A stretch of DNA of 17,383 bases from Phycisphaerales bacterium. Its GTDB lineage: Bacteria; Planctomycetota; Phycisphaerae; Sedimentisphaerales; Anaerohalosphaeraceae. Positions 1 to 8,290 of the stretch are shown piece by piece. Both the position numbers and the translations under genes were made by a program. The notes under the pieces are model-generated. The model was not told the origin of the DNA, did not search any database, and was given only the letters and a program-made list of their open reading frames with translations. Positions within the stretch are counted from its first letter, which is position 1, and the number at the start of each line of letters is the position of its first letter. The stretch is taken from contig DRGS01000096.1 of NCBI GenBank assembly GCA_011053245.1, positions 1 through 17,383 on the forward strand. The letters run 5' to 3'.

Positions 1-152
1 TATTGCTGGAGGTCAGCCGTAGGCTGGCCGGAAGCAATACCGCTTTCGGCAAATTTAGCTGGGGTCAAATTGCCCAGCGAACTATGTGGACGATGGCAGT
101 TATAATCGTCACGCCACTGCTCTATCTTATCACGGGCATCGGCCAATGACAA
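1..152 (-). pseudogene. 3' remnant of an IS3-type transposase (integrase core tail)
   Basis: Read on the minus strand from about base 152 to the window edge, the frame encodes the familiar C-terminal tail of IS3-family OrfB transposases. It contains the motif [17 protein letters not shown] followed by AKFAESG, ending close to base 1, where a codon beginning TA is cut. Upstream of about base 152 the frame stays open briefly but no longer resembles an integrase: the catalytic D-D-E part is absent. I therefore read it as a truncated insertion-sequence fragment. No terminal inverted repeat or target duplication is visible because the element runs off the window. Confidence 0.75.
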
Positions 153-547
153 AGCACTACCTTGATTATTAGTGTGACTGCGGCATTTACAATTTCGGCA
201 TTATTGTCCATATTTAAGCCAATGTAACTTTAAGCTGTCTACCAATCATATAAGCCCCAGCCCGAAGCGTGAGGGTTTGAGTCCCTGCTACCCCCGGGTT
301 ATGAGACGGTGACTAAAAAACGACATAAACACTTAACCTCATTGTGCTTATGAAGATGATGCGATTCCCTGAAACAGCAAAATGCGAAAAATTGGGACAT
401 CCCGGCAAGCCTCAGGCAAACGTAAATTTGAGTCAATAAAACAGGTATTTTACTGCCCTAATCAGCTTTTTCACAGCATTCCTACGAACGCTTGACAACT
501 ACAGAAAGTTCATAAGAATGAACACGCCCAATAATATTGACCTTCTA
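153..547. other. Gene-free stretch between IS remnant and radical SAM gene
   Basis: I see no convincing coding frame here. The stretch holds a small T-arm-like hairpin near 275-290, where GGG and CCC flank a seven-base loop, and a tRNA-Met-like patch around 290-310. No complete tRNA cloverleaf can be drawn on either strand. A likely terminator hairpin lies at 508-523. The rest looks like decayed or junction sequence beside the transposase fragment. Confidence 0.5.
508..523 (-). terminator. Weak intrinsic terminator after the radical SAM gene
   Basis: A perfect 6-bp stem (GTTCAT / ATGAAC) with a 4-base TCTT loop starts 24 bases after the radical SAM stop codon on the minus strand and is followed by TTTCTG. 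The stem is AT-rich and the T tract short, so termination may be partial. The position fits the end of the whole minus-strand gene run. Confidence 0.35.
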
Positions 548-2011
548 TTAGTCGAGCAGATTGATCAGCTTATGGACGCTGTCGGGCATGCCGCCGAGGC
601 CCTTCATGTGGTCCTTGAGGAAAGAATTCTCTACGATTGCTTTCATTCCCTTGATCATACATGATCGTTTGAGGTCATTGCCTTTCATGGCGGCCCACTG
701 TGGGACCTTCTTCATGTAGTACTCTTTGTAGCACTTTAGCACCTGTTGCATCAACTCATCGCGAGTCATCGCCACTGGTTTTATGATCGGCTCGACGAGA
801 TTGTATTTGGAATAGTCTGTCACCTCGATATAGGGTTTTAAGGACTCGTACATATCAGCATAGGGCCAGGGGGCGAGCAATAAAAAGTGCATGAAGTCGG
901 CGTTGTACTCGGCTGCAAGAGCGAGCGTTTCTTTGATAGATTCCGGTGTCTCGCTGGGTGTTCCGAGAATGAGCGAACTTTCGGCGATCATTCCGGCATC
1001 GACGATGGATTTAAGAGCAAGCTTTGAATCTTCGAAGCGGGTTTCCTTCTTGAATTCTTTGAGTTTCTGGTCGCTGGTGGCTTCAACGCCGAGGTAGATG
1101 AATAGTATTCCGGCTTTGCGGTAGCGGTCGATGATGTCGCGATCCCTTAAGATGTCCTGAACGCATGTTTCCATCAGGATGTGTACTCCGAGGTTCTTTT
1201 CGGTCAGCAGGTCGAGGATGGTTTCCCATCGCTCTCTGGAGTATGTCGGGTATTCGTCGGCTATGAAGAATACATTGATGCCATAAGTTTTGGCGAGGTA
1301 TTCGATCTCGTCGACGAATTTATGTGGGTCTCGCTGGCGGTATGTTCCCTTCCAGAATTTGTGCTGTGAACAGAAGATGCATGTGTGTATACAGCCGCGC
1401 GAAGAGCTTACTATCGCTACGGTAGAGTCGTCAATAAAGTAGAGCGGATAGTCGGACCAATCGACAAGGTGCCATGCGGGAATGAGCGTGTCGAGGTCCT
1501 CGACGAACTCTCTGATCTCTGTGCGAATAACCTTGCCATCCTGAAGATAATAAGCGATACCAGCTACTTTTGACATGTCCTGACCATTTGTGTGGGCCAG
1601 AAGAAGCTCCGGTGCGGTCAGTTCGCCCTCACCGAGGATGCAGTAGTCAACCCACTGGCTGTCTTTTGCAAATATCTCTTCGTAGCAAAAGGTCGTATGG
1701 ACGCCGCCTAAAAAGGTCGTTACTTCGGGCAGTTCTTGCTTTGCGATCTGCAAGACTTTTATCGCATCGTTAATGGTCGCCGTTATTGCGGTACCACCTA
1801 CGAAGTCGGCGTTGGAGGTACGGATGCGTTCGGTAATCGTGTCGTAATCGTCGAACTTAGACATGGCATCATAAATTTCGACTTCAAAGCCTGCTTTTTC
1901 GAGATGACCGGCAATATAGACGAAGCCAAGGTTGGGCCATCTGCCGGCGGACTCGACGACGCCAGCATGATACGGCGGAGTTATCAGCAATACTTTTTTC
2001 TTTATATCCAT
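548..2011 (-). CDS. BchE-like B12-binding radical SAM protein
   Basis: The N-terminal ~140 residues form a cobalamin-binding Rossmann-type domain (ITPPYHAG near the start, then a GGVH motif). A radical SAM core follows with the [4Fe-4S] motif CxxxCxxC at about C207-C211-C214. The flanking residues (CSQHKFW, then YRQRDP, then an ADEYPT stretch) resemble BchE, the anaerobic Mg-protoporphyrin monomethyl ester cyclase, more than other class B enzymes. No other chlorophyll gene is in the window, so the substrate is unknown; a tetrapyrrole is a guess suggested by the adjacent heme-lyase genes. I chose ATG at 2011, with AGGAAG about five bases upstream. An in-frame GTG at 2017 overlaps that Shine-Dalgarno sequence. 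It lies 82 bases after the CcsA gene on the same strand and may share its transcript. The family call is strong, the function unassigned. Confidence 0.85.
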   Translation of the reverse strand: MDIKKKVLLITPPYHAGVVESAGRWPNLGFVYIAGHLEKAGFEVEIYDAMSKFDDYDTITERIRTSNADFVGGTAITATINDAIKVLQIAKQELPEVTTFLGGVHTTFCYEEIFAKDSQWVDYCILGEGELTAPELLLAHTNGQDMSKVAGIAYYLQDGKVIRTEIREFVEDLDTLIPAWHLVDWSDYPLYFIDDSTVAIVSSSRGCIHTCIFCSQHKFWKGTYRQRDPHKFVDEIEYLAKTYGINVFFIADEYPTYSRERWETILDLLTEKNLGVHILMETCVQDILRDRDIIDRYRKAGILFIYLGVEATSDQKLKEFKKETRFEDSKLALKSIVDAGMIAESSLILGTPSETPESIKETLALAAEYNADFMHFLLLAPWPYADMYESLKPYIEVTDYSKYNLVEPIIKPVAMTRDELMQQVLKCYKEYYMKKVPQWAAMKGNDLKRSCMIKGMKAIVENSFLKDHMKGLGGMPDSVHKLINLLD

Positions 2012-2093
2012 TAACACTTCCTACGTTATTAATATATTTGAAAATATTGTAACCGATACGGTGAGCTTTCTCCAGAACAACTATCAAATAATA

Positions 2094-2918
2094 TCATTGC
2101 GTCCATGGCCCGGGGTGAACAGATGGAGAGAACCATTCTATACCCCAAAAAGATATTGTCAGGATCACGATTCCCAGAACCGCCAGCCATGCCGCCCGTT
2201 TCATTTTCCAGCCGAGGAAAGAGCGGGCATGGAGATAGAACGCGTAAAAGAGAAATGCGATCAGTGACCATGTTTCCAGCGGATCCCAGCTCCAATAATG
2301 TCCCCAGAGCTTTTTGCCCCAGATGGCACCGGATATGAGCATGACGGCGTGGTTAATAAAACCAAGGACGATGAAACGATAGTTCGAAACATCCAACGCT
2401 TCGCAAGGCGGTATATTCAGTTGCGGCCTTTTAATGAGCAGCTTATCTCGTAACAAGAACATCATTGCCGCACCTGTCGATATCGCATAGCAGCCGAAAG
2501 CGAACCATGCGAAAATGACATGGACGATAAGCCACGGGCTTTGAAAAGCAGGCCCCATCGGAACTACTTCAATTCGTGACATCATACCGTGGCCGAGACC
2601 CAGAAAGACTATCGGCGTAACGATGAGGGCTATTACCCGATCGATTTTTTTCAATCTCTCAAATATCAGGAACACGAGCATAGTAAACCACATCCCGGTA
2701 AGGTTAAACTCATAAGCATCTGTTACCGGTGGATGAGCGGCGTCTATCCATCTTGCTATACCCGTAGCGGTATGCAGGAAAAACGCAAGCCAGAGAATCT
2801 TAAAAGCCAGATCGATCTTCTCATCCTTTCCCCTCACCAAAGAAAAAAGATGCCGGGAAAAAGCCAATACATACATAAAAGTCGTGAGCCAGAAAAGTAT
2901 CTCTTCGATTTTCGCCAT
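2094..2918 (-). CDS. ccsA: CcsA/ResC-type cytochrome c heme lyase subunit
   Basis: This integral membrane protein delivers heme and helps ligate it to apocytochrome c in System II (Ccs/Res) maturation. The 274 residues contain about eight membrane segments and the diagnostic tryptophan-rich WWD loop at about 205-215 (WGHYWSWDPLETW). The family's histidines are visible: H133 (LIVHV) and H230 (YLHAR) flank the WWD side, and H190 (INHAVML) lies in a membrane segment. By family knowledge these hold heme at the external site and inside the membrane. The gene begins 12 bases after the resB stop, with AAGGTGAT seven bases before ATG, so the two are clearly cotranscribed. It is slightly shorter than many CcsA proteins (300 or more residues), but no key element is missing. 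Confidence 0.93.
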   Translation of the reverse strand: MAKIEEILFWLTTFMYVLAFSRHLFSLVRGKDEKIDLAFKILWLAFFLHTATGIARWIDAAHPPVTDAYEFNLTGMWFTMLVFLIFERLKKIDRVIALIVTPIVFLGLGHGMMSRIEVVPMGPAFQSPWLIVHVIFAWFAFGCYAISTGAAMMFLLRDKLLIKRPQLNIPPCEALDVSNYRFIVLGFINHAVMLISGAIWGKKLWGHYWSWDPLETWSLIAFLFYAFYLHARSFLGWKMKRAAWLAVLGIVILTISFWGIEWFSPSVHPGPWTQ

Positions 2919-2930
2919 GTTTAGATCACC

Positions 2931-4088
2931 TTAAAATTTATCCGCATTAGCGGACCATTTTCGCATGTCGGGAACATACCGCAACAACAAAGCTCCGAGA
3001 CCGAGCCAGAGAGAGATGCACACCGTCAAATAGCCCGGATCATCTACGACCTGAAACGAGGCCCATCGCCTTAGATCGGCAAACTTAAAAACATGATCTC
3101 CAATAGGAACCTCTTGGCCGGGAGTTAAATATTCTTTCGATACTATTTTGCCATCCTGATCTTCAACTACAATACGAATAAGCGGATTCTTTGGTTCTTC
3201 GGATGTTTTTACCGCTTGGCCGTCTTTCATTACATGATCCGGGTATACTGTGACGATCGTTCTGTTCTTCAAAAAATCAAGGGGCAGAAAATCTCTGTAC
3301 TCTTTACCATTATCACCATCGTAAGTTTTGAGCATCACGAAAGAATAAAACAAAATCCTGCCGGTATTTTTGTCTCTTATTTCGATCCGGGGAGAAAAGC
3401 CTATCTCCTTATGCGTAAACGCAAAGGACTTATATGTAAAGGGGCGGTTGACTTTAACGGTTGCCTCTTTGACTTTTTGGCCTTGCTCAAGAACATCTAA
3501 TCTTGAAGTTACATCCGTCTGGTAAAAGGCTTTCTGATACTCTGTCGTTATTTCGTTGAGCTTCAGTGCGAAATTCTTATGAGACTTCTTTCTTAGCGGT
3601 CCTTCGGCTATTCTTAGATAGCCGGCATGAGTTTCGGAAAAAGTCTGCCCTTCGGTCAGGATTATATGTCCGTTTAATTTCAGTGCGGTGGTTATAAACC
3701 CCCCGACTATAAGCATGACAAGACTGATGTGCAGTAGAAAGAAGCCGCCCTTTTCTATTCGTTTAGGGCCAGCGAGGCAGGCAAATCCGCCATCTCTTAC
3801 AAATCGCAGGGCGGTGCAGGTTAAGGTATTTATCCCCAACACTATGAGAGTTATCATAAACGGCCAGGAAGTAAAAACATGGAACAAACCGATCTGTTTT
3901 GCGACAGGTGTTATGAGGGCGTGATCCCGCTGCCAGAGAAGGATATCATCAGGGTTGACACGATCAATCTGGGGGAGCACAGTGCCCGCAAAAGAAAAGA
4001 TCATCAGGACAAGAACGATTGCCAGCGCCAGTTTCCCGGAACTGGTGACCCTTAGTAAAGCCGTTAATGATTTAGATACAAGCGACAT
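2931..4088 (-). CDS. resB: ResB-type cytochrome c biogenesis protein
   Basis: ResB (CcsB) pairs with CcsA as the System II heme lyase that attaches heme to CXXCH motifs outside the cytoplasmic membrane. The 385-residue protein has the family layout: TM1 at about 19-40 (GKLALAI...FAGTVLPQ), TM2 at about 75-95, TM3 at about 114-134 with the conserved histidine H120 (FLLHISLVML), a large external domain at about 140-350, and a final TM at about 353-370. The ATG lies 88 bases downstream of the giant cytochrome gene. Only a poor Shine-Dalgarno sequence is visible, and a perfect TATAAT box sits in the gap, so its own promoter is possible. No thioredoxin-like ResA or CcdA is in the window, so the cysteine-reducing part must be encoded elsewhere. 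Confidence 0.92.
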   Translation of the reverse strand: MSLVSKSLTALLRVTSSGKLALAIVLVLMIFSFAGTVLPQIDRVNPDDILLWQRDHALITPVAKQIGLFHVFTSWPFMITLIVLGINTLTCTALRFVRDGGFACLAGPKRIEKGGFFLLHISLVMLIVGGFITTALKLNGHIILTEGQTFSETHAGYLRIAEGPLRKKSHKNFALKLNEITTEYQKAFYQTDVTSRLDVLEQGQKVKEATVKVNRPFTYKSFAFTHKEIGFSPRIEIRDKNTGRILFYSFVMLKTYDGDNGKEYRDFLPLDFLKNRTIVTVYPDHVMKDGQAVKTSEEPKNPLIRIVVEDQDGKIVSKEYLTPGQEVPIGDHVFKFADLRRWASFQVVDDPGYLTVCISLWLGLGALLLRYVPDMRKWSANADKF

Positions 4089-4141
4089 TTAAGAAAAGTC
4101 CCTGGCGTAGATTTGCCTTTAGCGTCACGATTATGGATGGC

Positions 4142-4147
4142 ATTATA
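4142..4147 (-). promoter_or_regulatory. Candidate -10 box upstream of resB
   Basis: On the minus strand this is an exact TATAAT, about 54 bases before the resB ATG and inside the 88-base gap after the giant cytochrome gene. The -35 position 16-18 bases upstream has only poor matches (TTTCAT or nearby), so the assignment rests on the -10 box and position alone. If real, it would let the heme-lyase genes be expressed independently of the cytochrome genes. Confidence 0.3.
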
Positions 4148-4176
4148 ACTGGCCTGTGTGATTTATGAAAGTCTTA

Positions 4177-7100
4177 TTATGGCGTTCGTACAGGATAGCT
4201 CTTCGAGCCATTTGTATGGTTGCAGTTGCCGCCCCAGCAATCTACGCTTCCACCGGACGGCAGCCATCCGCTATTCCAGCCGCCTACAACAAAGATGTCG
4301 GTAATCACAAATTCACTATTAGAACCCGAAGGCCAGGTGTAGCTGCCGCCATGGATACTACCGGCTGCGGCGCCGTTATCCAAGCCAGAATCTTTATCGT
4401 CATCTATGAAACCTGCATGACAGCCAAAACAAGCCATATCATTACTATTCAAGTGACCATTCTGAGCGGGAGCGTGGTATTGGAAGCCGCTTCCATCTGT
4501 ATCCGAGGCGGAGCCGGTGGCATATACGGTTGTATTATGGCATAACACGCAGAAGTCCTTTATCTGTGTGTTGATACCAGCGGTATAACCGCCTCTTCCT
4601 GATCCGGCTTCAGAGATCATAGTATCGAAGTCAATGGGACTGCGCAGCATTCTTTGGTTATTGCTGCCATGTGTATTTGTAGTATGACAATCGAAGCATG
4701 ATATTACATCGTGCCCATCTGAGTTCGGACCTCCGGTAGTGTCCTGATTCCATGGCGGATCCATCATAGTATTATATCCGCTATGGGGTATAGTAAACGG
4801 GTTACTTCCAGGTCCCCTGACCGCATGATGATAGGTATTGGAAGCAGTATCGAACTTGCCATATACTTCAGGGACGGTTGCTCCTGTTGAGAATGGCGTC
4901 ATTGCGTTTGCACCGAGATAAGCTGCTCCGCCTAAACCCGGTCCTCTGGATGCATCGGAATCATGACACTTAAAGCAGAACTGGTCCTGAACAACAGTCG
5001 TCCATTCTTCTAATACATCAGAGTTTGTATTCCGGTCAAGAACGCTAAATGAATAATCGGAGCCTTGATATTGGATCTGATTGCCGGTATCGGGGTCACG
5101 CAAGTCAATCATTTTAGGTGAAGAATGCAGCGTGGGCGGATTTTCCATGTGGCAGACTTCACAGTCGGCTTGGACGGGGGTACCGTTTGAAACGTGATGA
5201 CTTGTCATGGCAAAGTCTGCGACGACATCACGCCTTGTGCCCTGAACCTGGTCGTGACAGCCGGAACCGAGACAATCGCCTCCAACAACAACCGCTCCGA
5301 AACCACCATCGTGCGGATGGCATGCAACACACGGTTGACCGACATAATCACCTCTTTCAGCAGGATGTGCGGCGTCGAGACCTGTGTTCGTGTGATGGTC
5401 CGTTGTTGTATGACAAGTCTGGCAGATACCGTTAAAGGGCGTGCTGGTAAACCCCCAGAAATCATCTGGATTCTCCGGTGCGCCATGATAAAGAACCGGT
5501 TCCAGTGCGGTGGGGTAGAGATCAGGCTTATTGATATCCCATCGAATCCAACTGACATTCGGAGCGGTTATTCCGCTGGCATGGGTATCTGTGGTATTAA
5601 AATCATAGTAGTTGTGCATTTCATGGCAGTAGCCGCAGTCCATCATACCGCCACTTGTATCATGCAAAGCGAAATCCAATTTGGCAGAAGCATCACCATC
5701 CGGGTTATGGCAGGTTACACATCTTGCTTCCTGTGCGGCGCCTGCCGGCATAAAACCACCACCTCCTCCGTGAGTACTGTGACATTCCACGCAATCGGCA
5801 CCATACATTGCGTTATGGCCAAAAGGCAGAACACTTGTAAGCTGTGAATATGTAGCCGGAGTTGTCAGCCGGTAATTTATGAGCGACTCTGCCCCTTCAC
5901 CGTTATAGGCATATACCGCAATGTGATATGTGGTGTCGTCCGTCAGGCCGGAAAGGCCGAAAATAGTACCCACACCTTTGTAAACGACATAATTGCCTGT
6001 TCCGATCTGATCGCCGCTTCCAAATACCGGGAAATCATTGTATTCGATGCCGTCAACAGGATCGGCATCAACAGGGGAACCTTCTTTGGCCAATACAATA
6101 CTGTAAGGCGTTTCGCCTTTGGTCCAATTGAAAGATATATACTTAAATGTGACTCTCGATGTGCCGATATTGGTTGGCGATGTTGCCGGCTCGGTATAGA
6201 ATGATGCCTGCGTCGAATAACTTGTTCCGAAAGAGTTCGTGGCATAACCGCGGAAATATATCCGTGAACCGGACGCAAGCCCTGTTCGGCCGTGTGTAAA
6301 ATCTCCTAACTGCCCTGAAGCGGTCTGTACATTTACCAGATCGTCAACTATGTTCGGCATACCCGTCGTGTTCCAGACCGTACCGCGAGCCGTCAGGGTA
6401 TCGCCGCCGTTATTGGTTACGTCGGCACCGAGTGTAGCGGTGGTTGCAAGGACATTGCTGAACGTAGGCAAGATAACGGTCGGATAACCGACGATCAACC
6501 GGCTGTTGGTTGGTGGACTTTCTTCGCGATAGTTGACTCCGCTGGCCCCTGCGCCGGAACCTTTGTACTCATAAACCGCCACATGGTATGTATGGCCGGC
6601 GATCAAGTCCGTGATATTTACATAATTGTTCACAGTATCCCGGTAGGCAACAAAGTTACCGCTGCCAAGGTCGGTACCTGCGCCGTAGCTGGGATTGGCC
6701 AGAGGTTCGACACCATCGGTCGGGGTAGCGCTGACAGCGGAATCCTGCCTGATAACTACCATTGCACCGTCACCATTGCCGCGGACCCAGTTAACACGCA
6801 TGCTCGATTCTGTTATGTTGTCAAGAGTAATGGTTGAAGCTTGGGTCGGTTCGGTATAAAAAGTTCCATCGGAAGAATATGCTGTCCCGTCGCCATTTGT
6901 TCCGTAACCGCGGAAGTAGATCAGCGACCCGGGATCAAGACCGGCGGCAGAATCGTTAAATGAACCCGGTACCGCGCCGCTGTATGTGCCCAGCGTAGTC
7001 GGATGTTCATCTATAGGAGGCCCCGTTGTGTTCCACATCGTACCGTGCTGAAAGATAGTTCCGCCGCCATCGCTGAATATCGTTATCTGGAGATCGGCGG

Positions 7101-8268
7101 TCGTCGTCTGCACATTGGAAGAGCTGACAGTCGTAAGAGCCGGAGGGCCGATTATCAACTGGTTCGCCGTAGCGGGACTGGTCTGGATATAGTTGATACC
7201 CGTCTGACCCGTACCGGAGCCGCCGTAAGCATATACCGCAACATAGTATGTCGAACCGGGGCTGAGATTCGTCACAGTTACGTTGCTTGCCGTACCGATA
7301 TAGACTACGCGGTTGCCTGTGCCTATCTCGTCGCCATTGGGATAAATGCTGTCATCTGAGTAAAGCGTTCCATCTATCGGATCGGCGTCGACTGCGCCGT
7401 TTTCCTGTATCAGCACGATCACACCGTCACCGGTATGGGTGTTCGACCAGTTTATCCGCATATCGGATGCGCCTGCGTTATCTATAAAAGCGGTCGGTTC
7501 CTGCGTGTCCGGCTCGGTGCGGAACGAGTCTTCCGTGGAAAGGGCCGTTCCCGTAGAATTAGTTGCGTAACCTGCAAAGTAGATGATCGTTTTAGGAGGC
7601 AAATCTGTTCGCAAGTGAAAGAACTGGCCCAGTCCGCTGCCCTGGCTGGCGGGATTATCTGTTTCCGCTACGGGCGATGATGTTTTCCAGACCGTACCGC
7701 GGTCGGAAACCGGAGGGTCGCCGCCATCGCCTGTGACATCCGCTCCGAGTGTTGCACTGGTTCCGCCGATACCGCTGGCTCCAAGATTGATTATTGTTGG
7801 CGGTGCCACGCTTAAATTTCCCGTTCCCTGAATACTGAAGGTATATGGGTTTCTCGTATCGTCAGAGTTATTGGCAATGCTTACGCTCGCACTGCGGATG
7901 CCTGCTCCTGCCGGCGTAAATCGAATCGTAAATGTTGTCGTCAAATTCTTTCCAACAGGCGAAATTGGATTTACCGTTACGTTAAATTCGCCAGAGTGCG
8001 TTCCCGTGATAACAGGATTTGACAGAGTAAGGTTGCCGGATTGAGATCCGGTATTTGTGATCGTATATGTTCTGTCAAATGTGTTTCCGATATCGACAAC
8101 GAGGAAATCGGTATGATTCGATGAACTTGGCGATGTCGCGCCGTCACTGATCGGTTGACCATTACCTGTCATGGCCATATTCGGGGGTTTCGGTGCGGCG
8201 ATTGCAGTTGCGGATAAGCAAACGACGACGATCAAAGCTATAAGAATGTAATTGTTTCTATTTAACAT
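4177..8268 (-). CDS. Giant secreted multiheme cytochrome with Ig/FN3-like modules
   Basis: The 1363-residue protein starts with a Sec signal peptide (residues 1-25, hydrophobic core then TAIAA). Residues ~30-155 resemble a choice-of-anchor-D (ASH-like) Ig domain. Three tandem modules follow at about 156-374, 375-592 and 593-812. Each pairs a domain with a GTVWNTTG / YFRGYATN pattern and a fibronectin-like domain ending in TYHVAVY and NY. The C-terminal ~540 residues carry ten CXXCH motifs (first C826, last near C1280), one CX4CH (C999-H1005) and an odd CX4CNH near the end. CX4CH-CXXCH domains are known from Geobacter cytochromes. A surface-exposed electron-transfer and binding protein is inferred. 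An upstream ATG at 8328 would place 20 extra residues before the signal peptide and overlap the preceding gene. ATG 8268 lies 22 bases after that gene's stop, with AAGGAAG somewhat far upstream. No C-terminal sorting signal is seen. Confidence 0.9.
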   Translation of the reverse strand: MLNRNNYILIALIVVVCLSATAIAAPKPPNMAMTGNGQPISDGATSPSSSNHTDFLVVDIGNTFDRTYTITNTGSQSGNLTLSNPVITGTHSGEFNVTVNPISPVGKNLTTTFTIRFTPAGAGIRSASVSIANNSDDTRNPYTFSIQGTGNLSVAPPTIINLGASGIGGTSATLGADVTGDGGDPPVSDRGTVWKTSSPVAETDNPASQGSGLGQFFHLRTDLPPKTIIYFAGYATNSTGTALSTEDSFRTEPDTQEPTAFIDNAGASDMRINWSNTHTGDGVIVLIQENGAVDADPIDGTLYSDDSIYPNGDEIGTGNRVVYIGTASNVTVTNLSPGSTYYVAVYAYGGSGTGQTGINYIQTSPATANQLIIGPPALTTVSSSNVQTTTADLQITIFSDGGGTIFQHGTMWNTTGPPIDEHPTTLGTYSGAVPGSFNDSAAGLDPGSLIYFRGYGTNGDGTAYSSDGTFYTEPTQASTITLDNITESSMRVNWVRGNGDGAMVVIRQDSAVSATPTDGVEPLANPSYGAGTDLGSGNFVAYRDTVNNYVNITDLIAGHTYHVAVYEYKGSGAGASGVNYREESPPTNSRLIVGYPTVILPTFSNVLATTATLGADVTNNGGDTLTARGTVWNTTGMPNIVDDLVNVQTASGQLGDFTHGRTGLASGSRIYFRGYATNSFGTSYSTQASFYTEPATSPTNIGTSRVTFKYISFNWTKGETPYSIVLAKEGSPVDADPVDGIEYNDFPVFGSGDQIGTGNYVVYKGVGTIFGLSGLTDDTTYHIAVYAYNGEGAESLINYRLTTPATYSQLTSVLPFGHNAMYGADCVECHSTHGGGGGFMPAGAAQEARCVTCHNPDGDASAKLDFALHDTSGGMMDCGYCHEMHNYYDFNTTDTHASGITAPNVSWIRWDINKPDLYPTALEPVLYHGAPENPDDFWGFTSTPFNGICQTCHTTTDHHTNTGLDAAHPAERGDYVGQPCVACHPHDGGFGAVVVGGDCLGSGCHDQVQGTRRDVVADFAMTSHHVSNGTPVQADCEVCHMENPPTLHSSPKMIDLRDPDTGNQIQYQGSDYSFSVLDRNTNSDVLEEWTTVVQDQFCFKCHDSDASRGPGLGGAAYLGANAMTPFSTGATVPEVYGKFDTASNTYHHAVRGPGSNPFTIPHSGYNTMMDPPWNQDTTGGPNSDGHDVISCFDCHTTNTHGSNNQRMLRSPIDFDTMISEAGSGRGGYTAGINTQIKDFCVLCHNTTVYATGSASDTDGSGFQYHAPAQNGHLNSNDMACFGCHAGFIDDDKDSGLDNGAAAGSIHGGSYTWPSGSNSEFVITDIFVVGGWNSGWLPSGGSVDCWGGNCNHTNGSKSYPVRTP

Positions 8269-8290
8269 AAAATCGAATATACTTCCTTTA

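Noticed and set aside
240..310. Possible tRNA gene
   Set aside because: T-arm-like and anticodon-like patches occur, but on either strand the acceptor and D stems do not pair, and the loop bases deviate from the TTCRANY consensus.
4165..4545. A 126-codon plus-strand frame
   Set aside because: It is antisense to the C-terminal part of the giant cytochrome, has low-complexity composition and no family signature.
5194..5847. A 217-codon open frame on the plus strand
   Set aside because: It lies antisense to the heme domain of the giant cytochrome. The minus frame explains the sequence (regular CXXCH motifs), and the plus frame has no ribosome site or recognisable domain.
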